37,875 nt of DNA, from NCBI GenBank assembly GCA_018609195.1, contig JAHCSE010000021.1, positions 1 to 37,875 on the forward strand, given 5' to 3'. The position numbers were made by a program, and so were the translations under genes. This document shows positions 14,590 through 20,742 of the stretch, piece by piece; the stretch's first letter is position 1; every line of letters begins with the position of its first letter. The notes beneath the pieces are model-generated. The model made no database searches. It was not told the DNA's origin and saw only the letters and a list, made by a program, of their open reading frames with translations. The DNA comes from Patescibacteria group bacterium (GTDB lineage: Bacteria > Patescibacteriota > Minisyncoccia > Minisyncoccales > RBG-13-36-15).

Positions 14590-16089
14590 ATGGAAGACAT
14601 TAAACCAAATAAAAATTTAATCAACCGGCCTCCGGTAGTGGTGGTTTTAGGCCATGTAGATCATGGGAAAAGTTCAATTTTGGAAGTGATTCACGATTTC
14701 AAGATAACTGAGAAGGAGGCAGGGGGTATAACTCAACACATTGGGGCTTATGAGATTGGACATAAAGATAAAAAAATTACCTTTATTGATACTCCAGGAC
14801 ACGAAGCGTTCTCAGCAATGAGATCTCGGGGAGCAAAAGTAGCTGATATTGCTATTTTAGTAATAGCTGCTGATGAGGGAGTTAAAGCCCAGACCAAAGA
14901 AGCCATCTCTCATATTAAAAAAGCTGACCTTCCCTTCATTGTGGCTTTAAATAAAATAGATAGACCTGGAGCTAATCCTGAGAAAACCAAGAGAGAGCTA
15001 TCGAAACTGGAAGTTTTAGTTGAGTCTTTGGGTGGAAAAGTACCTTCAGTTGAGATTTCCGCTAAAACTGGTAAAAACATTGAAGAACTTTTAGATTTAA
15101 TTTTACTGGTATCTGAAATGGAAGAGTTAAAAGGAGATTTTAAAAAAACAGCAGAAGGGGTATTGATTGAAGCATATTTAGATTCTCAGCGAGGGCCTAC
15201 TGCTACCTTATTAATCAGAGATGGGACTTTAAAAATAGATGATATTGTGGGAACTGCTTCTACTTTCGGTAAAATTAAAATTTTAGAAGATTTTCAGGGA
15301 AAATCAATTAATCAAGCCTTTCCTTCTATGCCAGTAATTACCTTGGGGTTTGAGAAAGTTCCTCGCATTGGCGAGAAATTCAAGGTTTTTCCTGATTTAG
15401 AATCTACTAAAAGAAGTATTAAGAAAGAAATAAAAGAGAGGGAGGGGGCTCAAGTCCTTTTTTTTGAACCTGGGAAAAAAGTTTTGAATTTAATTTTAAA
15501 AGCAGATGTCTTAGGGTCTCTTGAGGCAATAACTGAACTTTTGAAAAATCTTCCCCAAGAAAAAGTGATTTTAAGGATTTTAAAAGGAGAGATAGGGGAA
15601 ATCAATGAAACAGATTTGAAATTAGCTAAATCAGCTAAGGCTAAAATCTTAGGTTTTCGAGTGAAAATAAATCCCGTTGCAAAGTTACTTTCGGAAAAAG
15701 AAAAAATAAAAATAATAAATTTTGAAGTAATTTATGAGCTCTCTCAAGGAGTCCGTCAAATGATGGAAAAAGTAATTCCCCCTGAGGTAGTAAGAAAAGA
15801 GTTAGGAAAAATCAAAACTTTAATCATTTTCCGAACTGAGAAAAATCGCCAGATTATCGGAGGAAGGGTTTTAGAAGGAAAGGCAAAAAAAGGTGCGATG
15901 GTTGATATTCTTCGAGATGAACAAAAAATTGGCCAGGGGAAATTGATAAATCTCCAGAAAGGAAAAAGAGATGTTGAGGAATGTGGGGTTCGAGATGAAT
16001 GCGGGATATTATATGAGGGCTCTAACAAGATTGAGGAAGGTGATAATTTATTAATTTATACTGAAGAGAGAGAAAAAGGAGAATTATAA
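14590..16089 (+). CDS. infB: Translation initiation factor IF-2 (short form)
   Basis: IF-2 places initiator tRNA on the 30S subunit and promotes subunit joining. The 499-residue product lacks the long N-terminal domains of E. coli IF-2 and begins almost at the G domain. Visible elements are G1 GHVDHGKSS (residues 21-29), G2 [10 protein letters not shown]3 DTPGHEAF, G4 NKIDRP and G5 SAKTGKN, followed by domains II to IV including [13 protein letters not shown]. The short form is usual in reduced genomes. ATG at 14590 (MEDIKPNKN) is preferred over an in-frame ATG at 14512, which would translate the intergenic repeat. rbfA follows 17 bases on. Confidence 0.95.
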   Translation: MEDIKPNKNLINRPPVVVVLGHVDHGKSSILEVIHDFKITEKEAGGITQHIGAYEIGHKDKKITFIDTPGHEAFSAMRSRGAKVADIAILVIAADEGVKAQTKEAISHIKKADLPFIVALNKIDRPGANPEKTKRELSKLEVLVESLGGKVPSVEISAKTGKNIEELLDLILLVSEMEELKGDFKKTAEGVLIEAYLDSQRGPTATLLIRDGTLKIDDIVGTASTFGKIKILEDFQGKSINQAFPSMPVITLGFEKVPRIGEKFKVFPDLESTKRSIKKEIKEREGAQVLFFEPGKKVLNLILKADVLGSLEAITELLKNLPQEKVILRILKGEIGEINETDLKLAKSAKAKILGFRVKINPVAKLLSEKEKIKIINFEVIYELSQGVRQMMEKVIPPEVVRKELGKIKTLIIFRTEKNRQIIGGRVLEGKAKKGAMVDILRDEQKIGQGKLINLQKGKRDVEECGVRDECGILYEGSNKIEEGDNLLIYTEEREKGEL

Positions 16090-16106
16090 ATTAACTAATT
16101 TCTAAT

Positions 16107-16451
16107 TTGTCTAAGCGTATTCAACGCGTCAATCAACTTGTAAAAGAGGAGCTGAGTAAGATTTTCCTCAAAGAAGTTGATTTCCCTAAAGATACTTTAG
16201 TAACGGTGACCAGGGTGGATACTTCCCCAGATTTAAAGCAGTCTAAAATTTTTATTAGCTGTATTCCAGAGACCCAGATTTCAAAAACTCTGCGCATTTT
16301 AAACAAAAACCTTTCTTTGCTTCAGAGAAAGATTGGGGAAATTCTCTCAATGAGAATAACTCCTAAAATAAAATTTATTGAGGAGAAGGAAACTCAAGAA
16401 GCTGCTAAAATTGAAGCAGTTTTGGAAAAAATTAAAAAGGGAAAGGATTGA
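16107..16451 (+). CDS. rbfA: Ribosome-binding factor A
   Basis: RbfA is a KH-fold protein that helps mature the 16S rRNA 5' end in the 30S subunit. The 114-residue product shows the family start KRIQRVNQLVKEELSKI, the core TVTRVDTSPDLKQSKIFIS and the end SMRITPKIKFIEEKE. The start codon is TTG at 16107; the conserved N-terminus begins directly after it. It is in an infB-rbfA operon, a common arrangement. Confidence 0.92.
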   Translation: MSKRIQRVNQLVKEELSKIFLKEVDFPKDTLVTVTRVDTSPDLKQSKIFISCIPETQISKTLRILNKNLSLLQRKIGEILSMRITPKIKFIEEKETQEAAKIEAVLEKIKKGKD

Positions 16452-16466
16452 AAAAAAGCAAAAAAC

Positions 16467-16475
16467 TGGTAAAAT
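16467..16475 (+). promoter_or_regulatory. Extended -10 for the interrupted tRNA-Cys locus
   Basis: TGGTAAAAT (TAAAAT 16470-16475) lies eight bases upstream of the outer tRNA-Cys 5' end, so the promoter belongs to the outer gene and the inner tRNA is read through from it. Confidence 0.55.
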
Positions 16476-16518
16476 AATTCGGTGGCGGCGTGGCGAAATA
16501 GTCAACGCGATGGTCTGC

Positions 16519-16666
16519 CCCGTATAAAAATTTTGGCCTGGTAGCCAAGTAGCTAAGGCGAGGGTCTGCAAAACCCTTATACGCGGGTGCAATTCCCGCC
16601 CAGGCCTCAAAAGCCAAAGTTTTATACGGGACTAGTCCTGAACCGAACTTCGTTCTGGTTCAGGGC
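16519..16666 (+). mobile_element. Palindromic insert carrying a complete tRNA-Cys
   Basis: Part one is an inverted repeat, CCCGTATAAAAATTTTGGC at 16519-16537 with GCCAAAGTTTTATACGGG at 16613-16630, enclosing a whole tRNA-Cys. Part two is a hairpin at 16637-16664 (CCTGAACC, GAAC, TTC, GTTC, unpaired T, GGTTCAGG). The joining sequence and hairpin two match the element inside the methyltransferase gene at 30125-30162 (shared pattern GGACYAGTCCYGMACCGAA). A GC dinucleotide occurs at both edges and may be a 2-bp target duplication. Confidence 0.65.
16535..16607 (+). tRNA. Inner tRNA-Cys(GCA)
   Basis: Complete tRNA: acceptor GGCCTGG/CCAGGCC, D arm GCC/GGC, anticodon stem AGGGT/ACCCT with loop CTGCAAA (anticodon GCA), T arm GCGGG-TGCAATT-CCCGC, discriminator T. 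All stems are perfect, so this is probably the functional tRNA-Cys of the locus. Confidence 0.93.
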
Positions 16667-16717
16667 AAAACCCTTATACGTGGGTGCAATTCCCACCGCC
16701 GCCTCACTCAAAAGTTT

Positions 16718-16803
16718 GCCGGGGTGATGGAACTGGGAGACATTCAGGACTTAAAATCCTGTGGAGTAAAAACTCCGTGCGGGTTCGAGTCCCGCCCCCG
16801 GCA
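16718..16803 (+). tRNA. tRNA-Leu(TAA)
   Basis: Class II tRNA with acceptor GCCGGGG/CCCCGGC, anticodon stem CAGGA/TCCTG, loop CTTAAAA (anticodon TAA), variable arm GGAG-TAAAAA-CTCC and T arm GCGGG-TTCGAGT-CCCGC. The discriminator is A and there is no intron. Confidence 0.95.
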
Positions 16804-16807
16804 TAAA

Positions 16808-16835
16808 AAAAACCGCGCCAGATGGCGCGGTTTTT
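16808..16835. terminator. Bidirectional terminator
   Basis: AAAAACCGCGCC-AGAT-GGCGCGGTTTTT ends the tRNA-Leu transcript on the plus strand and the 3D-domain gene on the minus strand. Confidence 0.85.
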
Positions 16836-16864
16836 CAAAATATAAATTATCCGCCGATTAATAA

Positions 16865-17389
16865 TTAGCTTTCTTTAATTACTTCAACATACGTTCTTTT
16901 CGCTCCGAAACTTTTAGCTTCCCAATAGGACGGAAACCAGATATCAATATGATAGTAACCCTTTTTGGAGTTCATTCTGTCTTCAATCACAAAAATTTTA
17001 TCTCCATAAATTTCTGGTATCCTAATTTTTGTTCCAAATGCCAAAAGATTGTTAGCCACAACCCCATCTCGAACTTGCGTGCCAGCTGCAGTAATAAATG
17101 GGCTGCTATCGGTTTCCCAGATAGAGCTTGAATACGCAGTAACTACCATTTTTATTTCTCGGACAACATGAAGTTCTGTACCTGGAGGTTTAGAAATAGG
17201 GGAAAGACTATTCCCTTGGATGACAGCGAAGCCTTCGTTTTCCATGGTTTCTGGCGAACTTAAAACAGCCTCGCGCCCCTGGAATACGAGGCTCAAAAAT
17301 AGCGAGACTCCCAGGAAACCTCCTGAAATTATAACGATTATGAGAAGATTTAACCCAAGTCTACTGGGACATTTTATGATTTTATCCAT
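16865..17389 (-). CDS. Membrane-anchored 3D-domain protein (MltA-like, cell-wall associated)
   Basis: This 174-residue protein has an N-terminal transmembrane helix (about residues 13-38), a linker, and a C-terminal 3D domain with VTAYSS, ETDSSPFITAAGTQVRDG, VVANNLLAFGTKIRIP, and IEDRMN followed by HIDIWF. The conserved aspartates and the double-psi beta-barrel pattern match the 3D domain of MltA and related peptidoglycan-cleaving enzymes. It probably acts on murein outside the membrane. The frame extends ten codons upstream, but those codons lie in a hairpin and ATG at 17389 begins the normal membrane leader. Promoter TTGACA-17-TATTGT is upstream. Confidence 0.82.
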   Translation of the reverse strand: MDKIIKCPSRLGLNLLIIVIISGGFLGVSLFLSLVFQGREAVLSSPETMENEGFAVIQGNSLSPISKPPGTELHVVREIKMVVTAYSSSIWETDSSPFITAAGTQVRDGVVANNLLAFGTKIRIPEIYGDKIFVIEDRMNSKKGYYHIDIWFPSYWEAKSFGAKRTYVEVIKES

Positions 17390-17393
17390 TTTT

Positions 17394-17411
17394 AAACCCC
17401 TTTTTAGGGGT
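17394..17411 (-). promoter_or_regulatory. Leader hairpin just upstream of the 3D-domain start
   Basis: In the mRNA, AACCCCT-AAAA-AGGGGTT folds right before the ATG at 17389 and covers AGGGG, the only ribosome-site-like string. It could control translation; no ligand-binding domain is evident. Confidence 0.4.
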
Positions 17412-17417
17412 TTTACC

Positions 17418-17446
17418 ACAATATCTTATTTAAAAAATACTGTCAA
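17418..17446 (-). promoter_or_regulatory. Promoter of the 3D-domain gene
   Basis: -35 TTGACA (17446-17441), 17-base spacer, -10 TATTGT (17423-17418). Its -35 box directly abuts the twin-hairpin element at 17447-17510. Confidence 0.7.
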
Positions 17447-17510
17447 CCCTCACTACCAATTTCATTGGTGTGAGGGTAACCCCCACATCTAATTTATTAG
17501 GTAGTGGGGG
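17447..17510. repeat. Twin-hairpin element
   Basis: Hairpin one, 17447-17476: CCCTCAC, unpaired T, ACCAAT, loop TTC, ATTGGT, GTGAGGG. Spacer TAA. Hairpin two, 17480-17510: CCCCCAC, ATCTAAT, loop TT, ATTAGGT, unpaired A, GTGGGGG. The unpaired base is on the outer side in both hairpins. It lies between the NADH dehydrogenase stop and the next promoter and may also help termination. Confidence 0.75.
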
Positions 17511-17524
17511 TCAAGGCTCGTTAT

Positions 17525-18772
17525 TTAGTCATTTCTTGTATATATTCTTACACCCCTTAACCAAAGTTTAAAGGCCGGAATAAATGATAGAACACTTAAA
17601 TAATATTTTAGATTGGTGAACTCTTTTACGAGCCAACCGAAAAATCCTTTCAGTTTTAGCGGTCCTATATCAACTATTGCGAATTTTCCACCTAAAGGGA
17701 TAATAAGTCGGGGAGAGGGCAAACTTTTGCATTTCATAGCTTTCTTTTTATAAATATCGTTTAAAATATTCCTTGCCACAATTTTTCCTTGCTCAATTGC
17801 TGCGAAAGCAGTAGCTGGCATAGGAGTTTGAAGAGCAGGATCAAAGCAATAAAGATTATCTCCAACTCCAAAAATGTTGTTGTAGGGAACGATCCTCAAA
17901 CAATCATCAGATAGCACTCTACATTCTTTCTCTAACGTTACTCCGCTAATTTTCTCCAGTAAAGAATTTGCTTTCACTCCAGCCGTCCAAATAAAAACAT
18001 CAAAATAAAGTTTCTCACCAGTCTTTAATAACACCGTTGAGTCTTCGATCTTGGAAATAGGCTTGCCAAACAAGATATCTATTTCCAGTTCTTCCATTCT
18101 TCTTTTTGCAGCTTTTTTTACCCAATCTGAGGCTCCTGGCAAAATAGTATCAGATGCCTCTATCACTGTAACTTTTACTCTCTCTTTGAGGTGCCCAAAC
18201 TCTTTTGATAATTTTTTTAAATAAAATACAAGTTCGGAAGCGAATTCGCAGCCTGTGAAACCACCTCCTCCAATGATAATAGTAATTCGTTGATTAGGCT
18301 GTTTTCTTTCAAAAACCTCCTGTATGGCATTCCGGATATTAAGCGCTTCATTAGTATCTTTTAAAGGTAAAGCTTTTTCCTCAAGGCCGGGAATTCCGAA
18401 AAAATTCGTTTCAGAACCCAATGCAAATATTAAATAAGCAAAATTTACTGACTCTCTATTTTTAAAAAAAACTTTTCTTTCTTTAAAATTGACATTGGAA
18501 ACCTGGGCTTTAATAAATTCAAACTGCCCTCTTTTCTTAAATATCTCTCTGATATCTAAAATCGCACTGGTATAGAGGTTTTCAAAATCGATTCTTTGAG
18601 GGAGCCTTTTACCAAGACTTGCCGTGGCGACTTCGTAAAGTGAAGCATGGAAAGTGTGGTGAGAATTCTTATCGACCAAAATAATCCTAAAGTCATCGGG
18701 AAGCTTACCGATTAAATTTTTCGCGACAGATATCCCACCAAATCCGGCTCCGAGTATAACAATATTTCTCAC
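17525..18772 (-). CDS. ndh: Type II NADH dehydrogenase-like FAD-dependent oxidoreductase
   Basis: This 415-residue flavoprotein has an N-terminal FAD-binding Rossmann motif GAGFGGISVAKNL (about residues 8-20), a second NAD-binding motif IIGGGGFTGCEFASEL (about 165-180), and the C-terminal NDH-2 blocks IFGVGDN and PMPATAFAAIEQGKIVA. A hydrophobic, basic C-terminus (GFFGWLVKEFTNLKYYLSVLSF) fits peripheral membrane attachment. NDH-2 moves electrons from NADH to quinone without pumping protons. No other respiratory gene is in the window, so the acceptor is unknown. GTG start; a TTATAAAT-type -10 lies about 16 bases upstream. Confidence 0.85.
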   Translation of the reverse strand: MRNIVILGAGFGGISVAKNLIGKLPDDFRIILVDKNSHHTFHASLYEVATASLGKRLPQRIDFENLYTSAILDIREIFKKRGQFEFIKAQVSNVNFKERKVFFKNRESVNFAYLIFALGSETNFFGIPGLEEKALPLKDTNEALNIRNAIQEVFERKQPNQRITIIIGGGGFTGCEFASELVFYLKKLSKEFGHLKERVKVTVIEASDTILPGASDWVKKAAKRRMEELEIDILFGKPISKIEDSTVLLKTGEKLYFDVFIWTAGVKANSLLEKISGVTLEKECRVLSDDCLRIVPYNNIFGVGDNLYCFDPALQTPMPATAFAAIEQGKIVARNILNDIYKKKAMKCKSLPSPRLIIPLGGKFAIVDIGPLKLKGFFGWLVKEFTNLKYYLSVLSFIPAFKLWLRGVRIYTRND

Positions 18773-18810
18773 CGTTTTGGTTATTATTTATAATCTAAGT
18801 TAGGTTTTGT

Positions 18811-18885
18811 TGGAGCGGGAGACGGGACTTGAACCCGCGATCTTCTCGTTGGCAACGAGACGCTCTACCACTAAGCTACTCCCGC
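18811..18885 (-). tRNA. tRNA-Gly(GCC)
   Basis: Acceptor GCGGGAG/CTCCCGC, anticodon stem TCTCG/CGAGA with loop TTGCCAA (GCC). The 3' CCA is encoded (18811-18813), unlike most tRNAs in this window. Confidence 0.95.
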
Positions 18886-18886
18886 A

Positions 18887-18961
18887 TGGTGCCGCGGGCC
18901 AGAATCGAACTGGCGACTTCTTGTTCTTCAGACAAGAGCTCTACCACTGAGCTACCGCGGC
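18887..18961 (-). tRNA. tRNA-Phe(GAA)
   Basis: Acceptor GCCGCGG/CCGCGGC, anticodon stem CTTGT/ACAAG with loop CTGAAGA (GAA), T arm GCCAG-TTCGATT-CTGGC. The 3' end reads ACCA, so CCA is encoded. Confidence 0.95.
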
Positions 18962-18962
18962 A

Positions 18963-19030
18963 AACTCAATTGCTAAATTGTTAAATGGCTAACATTGTTA
19001 ATTACTTACAGTTCATTGTTTATTGTTAAA
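18963..19030 (-). repeat. Intergenic AATTGTTAAATGG repeat
   Basis: Units CAATTGCTAAATTGTTAAATGG-like and CATTGTTAATTAC, TTCATTGTTTATTGTTAA run through the gap between tRNA-Phe and tRNA-Val. Here the units are mainly in one orientation. Confidence 0.5.
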
Positions 19031-19034
19031 TCTG

Positions 19035-19107
19035 TGGGCGAGATAGGATTCGAACCTATAACCCCGTGCGTGTAAAGCACGTACTCTAACCATTGAGCTA
19101 CTCGCCC
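19035..19107 (-). tRNA. tRNA-Val(TAC)
   Basis: Acceptor GGGCGAG/CTCGCCC, anticodon stem CGTGC/GCACG with loop TTTACAC (TAC), T arm ATAGG-TTCGAAT-CCTAT, discriminator A, no encoded CCA. Confidence 0.95.
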
Positions 19108-19112
19108 ATTTG

Positions 19113-19196
19113 TGCCCAGGGCGGGACTCGAACCCGCAAGCCATTGCTGGCGCTACCACCTCAAGGTAGTGAGTTTTCCAGTTTCTCCACCTGGGC
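19113..19196 (-). tRNA. tRNA-Leu(GAG)
   Basis: Class II tRNA with acceptor GCCCAGG/CCTGGGC, anticodon stem CTACC/GGTAG with loop TTGAGGT (GAG), variable arm, and T arm GCGGG-TTCGAGT-CCCGC. Its 5' end touches the rplS stop codon with no gap, so both must come from one transcript. Confidence 0.93.
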
Positions 19197-19724
19197 TTAT
19201 TTTTTGAGCTCATTTTTCGATTCCTTTCCTGTTTCAGATTTTGGTTCAGGACTTGTTTCTGTTGTCTCTTCTTCTTTCATCTCTTCTGGTACTTTTTCTT
19301 CAGTTATCTCTCCTGGCACTTCTTCTTTGGGTATTACTTCGGCAAATTCTCTTTTCTTCAACCTTGCCTTTTTTCCTTTAGCTTCTCTTAAATAATAAAG
19401 TTTTGCCCTTCTTACTTTTCCTCTTTTTAAAATTTCTATTTTCTCAATAGTTGGAGAATGAATTGGGAAGATTTTTTCTACCCCGACTCCAGAGATCACT
19501 TTCCTCACTGTTATTGTTGCTCCCATTTCTTTTCCATGTTTCCGGGCAATAACTACTCCTTCAAAAACCTGGGATTTCTCTTTTCCTTCTTGTCCCGTAG
19601 ATGGTTTACTTTTCTTTAAGGTTTTCTTTATTTTTTGATAAACTCGAATAGTATCGCCAGGTCGTACATCTGGTAAATCAGTTTTTAAGAAATGCCGTAA
19701 AAATGTTTCAATTTTTGTTGCCAT
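19197..19724 (-). CDS. rplS: Large ribosomal subunit protein bL19 with extensions
   Basis: bL19 sits at the 30S-50S interface. The 175-residue product has the conserved core LPDVRPGDTIRVYQKI, FEGVVIARKHG, ITVRKVISGVGVEKIFPIHSP and VRRAKLYYLRE, but it is longer than the usual 110-120 residues. There is an insertion after VYQKIKK (about residues 33-50, Lys/Ser/Gln rich) and an acidic Glu-rich C-terminal tail (about residues 125-175). The tail is low complexity. The gene is followed without gap by tRNA-Leu. Confidence 0.93.
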   Translation of the reverse strand: MATKIETFLRHFLKTDLPDVRPGDTIRVYQKIKKTLKKSKPSTGQEGKEKSQVFEGVVIARKHGKEMGATITVRKVISGVGVEKIFPIHSPTIEKIEILKRGKVRRAKLYYLREAKGKKARLKKREFAEVIPKEEVPGEITEEKVPEEMKEEETTETSPEPKSETGKESKNELKK

Positions 19725-19749
19725 TTTTTATTTTTGATTTTTTTATCTT

Positions 19750-20469
19750 TTATTTTAGCTTCCCCAAGACCTCTTTTAAATCCTCGGGTAGATCCGATTT
19801 AAACTCTTTTTCTTTTCCATCCAACAATCTTATCTTAAGGGAACTCGCATGCAAAAAATGCCTTTTGAGGCTTTCGGGTTCAGGTTGCCCTTTGAAACTA
19901 TATAATTTATCACCAGCTGCTGGATAACCAAGGAAGGAAAAATGGCAGCGAATTTGATGTTTCCTACCTGTCTTCGGGTTAACCTCAATCAAAGTATAAT
20001 ATTTTCTGTCTCTGGTGGAAAACCTTTCCAGTACTTTATATTCAGTTATTGCCTTCCTTAGGCCTTTCCTTTTGGCCTCCGGGGAAGTGAGAGAAAAAGC
20101 TTTTTGTTTTTTTCGATTTTTTGGAGACCTCCCAATTAATGTTTCAATTTTGCCTCTATTTGATTTTAAATCCCCAACAACTAATAACAGATACTTTTTT
20201 AAAACTTTACTTTCTTTAAATTCTTTTTGTAAAAACCTCAAACTTTCATTATTTTTAGCCACCAATAGGATTCCGGAAGTCTCTTTATCTAAACGATGGA
20301 CTATTCCATACCGAGGAGGTGCACCAACATTTTTTAATTTTGGATATTTCTCTAAGAGATAATCAATTAGAGTTTTTGTTTTTGTTAACCCTTCGGGGAA
20401 AACTACTATTCCTGTTGGTTTGTCTATAACTAAAATATTTTCATCTTCGTAGATTATCTTTAAATTCAT
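19750..20469 (-). CDS. RluA/RluD-type rRNA pseudouridine synthase
   Basis: This 239-residue enzyme converts uridine to pseudouridine in rRNA or tRNA. The catalytic motif HRLDKETSGILLVAK (catalytic Asp in HRLD) is near residues 75-90, with YEDENILVIDKPTGIVV at the N-terminus and NPKTGRKHQIRCHFSFLGYPAAGD further on. There is no S4 RNA-binding domain, so it is shorter than RluD. The frame extends 20 codons upstream, but those overlap tRNA-Val(GAC), so ATG at 20469 is preferred. It lies two bases after that tRNA. The exact target site cannot be told. Confidence 0.9.
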   Translation of the reverse strand: MNLKIIYEDENILVIDKPTGIVVFPEGLTKTKTLIDYLLEKYPKLKNVGAPPRYGIVHRLDKETSGILLVAKNNESLRFLQKEFKESKVLKKYLLLVVGDLKSNRGKIETLIGRSPKNRKKQKAFSLTSPEAKRKGLRKAITEYKVLERFSTRDRKYYTLIEVNPKTGRKHQIRCHFSFLGYPAAGDKLYSFKGQPEPESLKRHFLHASSLKIRLLDGKEKEFKSDLPEDLKEVLGKLK

Positions 20470-20470
20470 G

Positions 20471-20544
20471 TGGGCGCGATCCGACTTGAACGGATGACCT
20501 CCTGCGTGTCGAGCAGGCGCTCTAACCAACTGAGCTACGCGCCC
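20471..20544 (-). tRNA. tRNA-Val(GAC)
   Basis: Acceptor GGGCGCG/CGCGCCC, anticodon stem CCTGC/GCAGG with loop TCGACAC (GAC), T arm ATCCG-TTCAAGT-CGGAT, discriminator A. Confidence 0.95.
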
Positions 20545-20548
20545 CTAG

Positions 20549-20589
20549 TGCGCGTGGATGGACTCGAACCATCGACCCCCACTTTATAG
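20549..20589 (-). pseudogene. tRNA-Ile(UAU)-like 3' half without a 5' half
   Basis: On the minus strand the sequence from the anticodon onward is intact: TATAA, AGTGG, GGGTC, T arm GATGG-TTCGAGT-CCATC, acceptor CACGCGC and A. The first part (TATAAAGTGGGGGTCG) is identical to the neighbouring tRNA-Ile. The matching 5' strand GCGCGTG is not found upstream; instead a hairpin arm (CGGCGACT/AGTCGCCG, 20590-20597 and 20624-20631) abuts the anticodon. It may be a broken gene or a split half. Confidence 0.55.
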
Positions 20590-20631
20590 CGGCGACTTAC
20601 CATTAAAACTATATCCATAATGTAGTCGCCG
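20590..20631. repeat. Hairpin abutting the tRNA-Ile 3' half
   Basis: CGGCGACT at 20590-20597 pairs with AGTCGCCG at 20624-20631, with further pairing of TTACCATTA and TAATGTA inside. It sits exactly where the 5' half of the tRNA would join, like the insert in tRNA-Cys. Confidence 0.5.
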
Positions 20632-20666
20632 ATATATCGATGATTACCTATTTAATCTTTGCCGAG

Positions 20667-20739
20667 TGCGCGCAGTAGGATTTGAACCTACGACCCCCAC
20701 TTTATAAGAGTGGTGCTCTAACCACTGAGCTATGCGCGC
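20667..20739 (-). tRNA. tRNA-Ile(TAT)
   Basis: Acceptor GCGCGCA/TGCGCGC, D arm GCTC/GAGC, anticodon stem CCACT/AGTGG with loop CTTATAA, so anticodon UAU, T arm GTAGG-TTCAAAT-CCTAC, discriminator A. It would read AUA directly. Most bacteria instead use a CAU tRNA modified by TilS. It starts three bases after the ftsH stop. Confidence 0.92.
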
Positions 20740-20742
20740 ATT

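Larger units (their letters stand above)
16484..16704 (+). pseudogene. Outer tRNA-Cys(GCA) gene interrupted in its anticodon
   Basis: The 5' half is 16484-16518 (GGCGGCG, TG, D arm, ATGGT, CTGC). The 3' half is 16667-16704 (AAA, ACCCT, variable region, T arm GTGGG-TGCAATT-CCCAC, CGCCGCC, discriminator T). The two halves join as a tRNA-Cys with a perfect 7-bp acceptor stem and U73, the tRNA-Cys identity base. They are separated by 148 bases between anticodon positions 35 and 36. One anticodon-stem mismatch (T28-C42) is present. Either it is a disrupted gene whose stems have not yet decayed, or the insert is removed from RNA; the sequence alone cannot decide. Confidence 0.75.

Noticed and set aside
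16519-16666. Group I intron in tRNA-Cys
   Set aside because: At 148 bases it is too short, contains a whole tRNA, and no P/Q/R/S core is visible.
20470-20529. Longer N-terminus of the pseudouridine synthase
   Set aside because: It would be translated from inside tRNA-Val(GAC).
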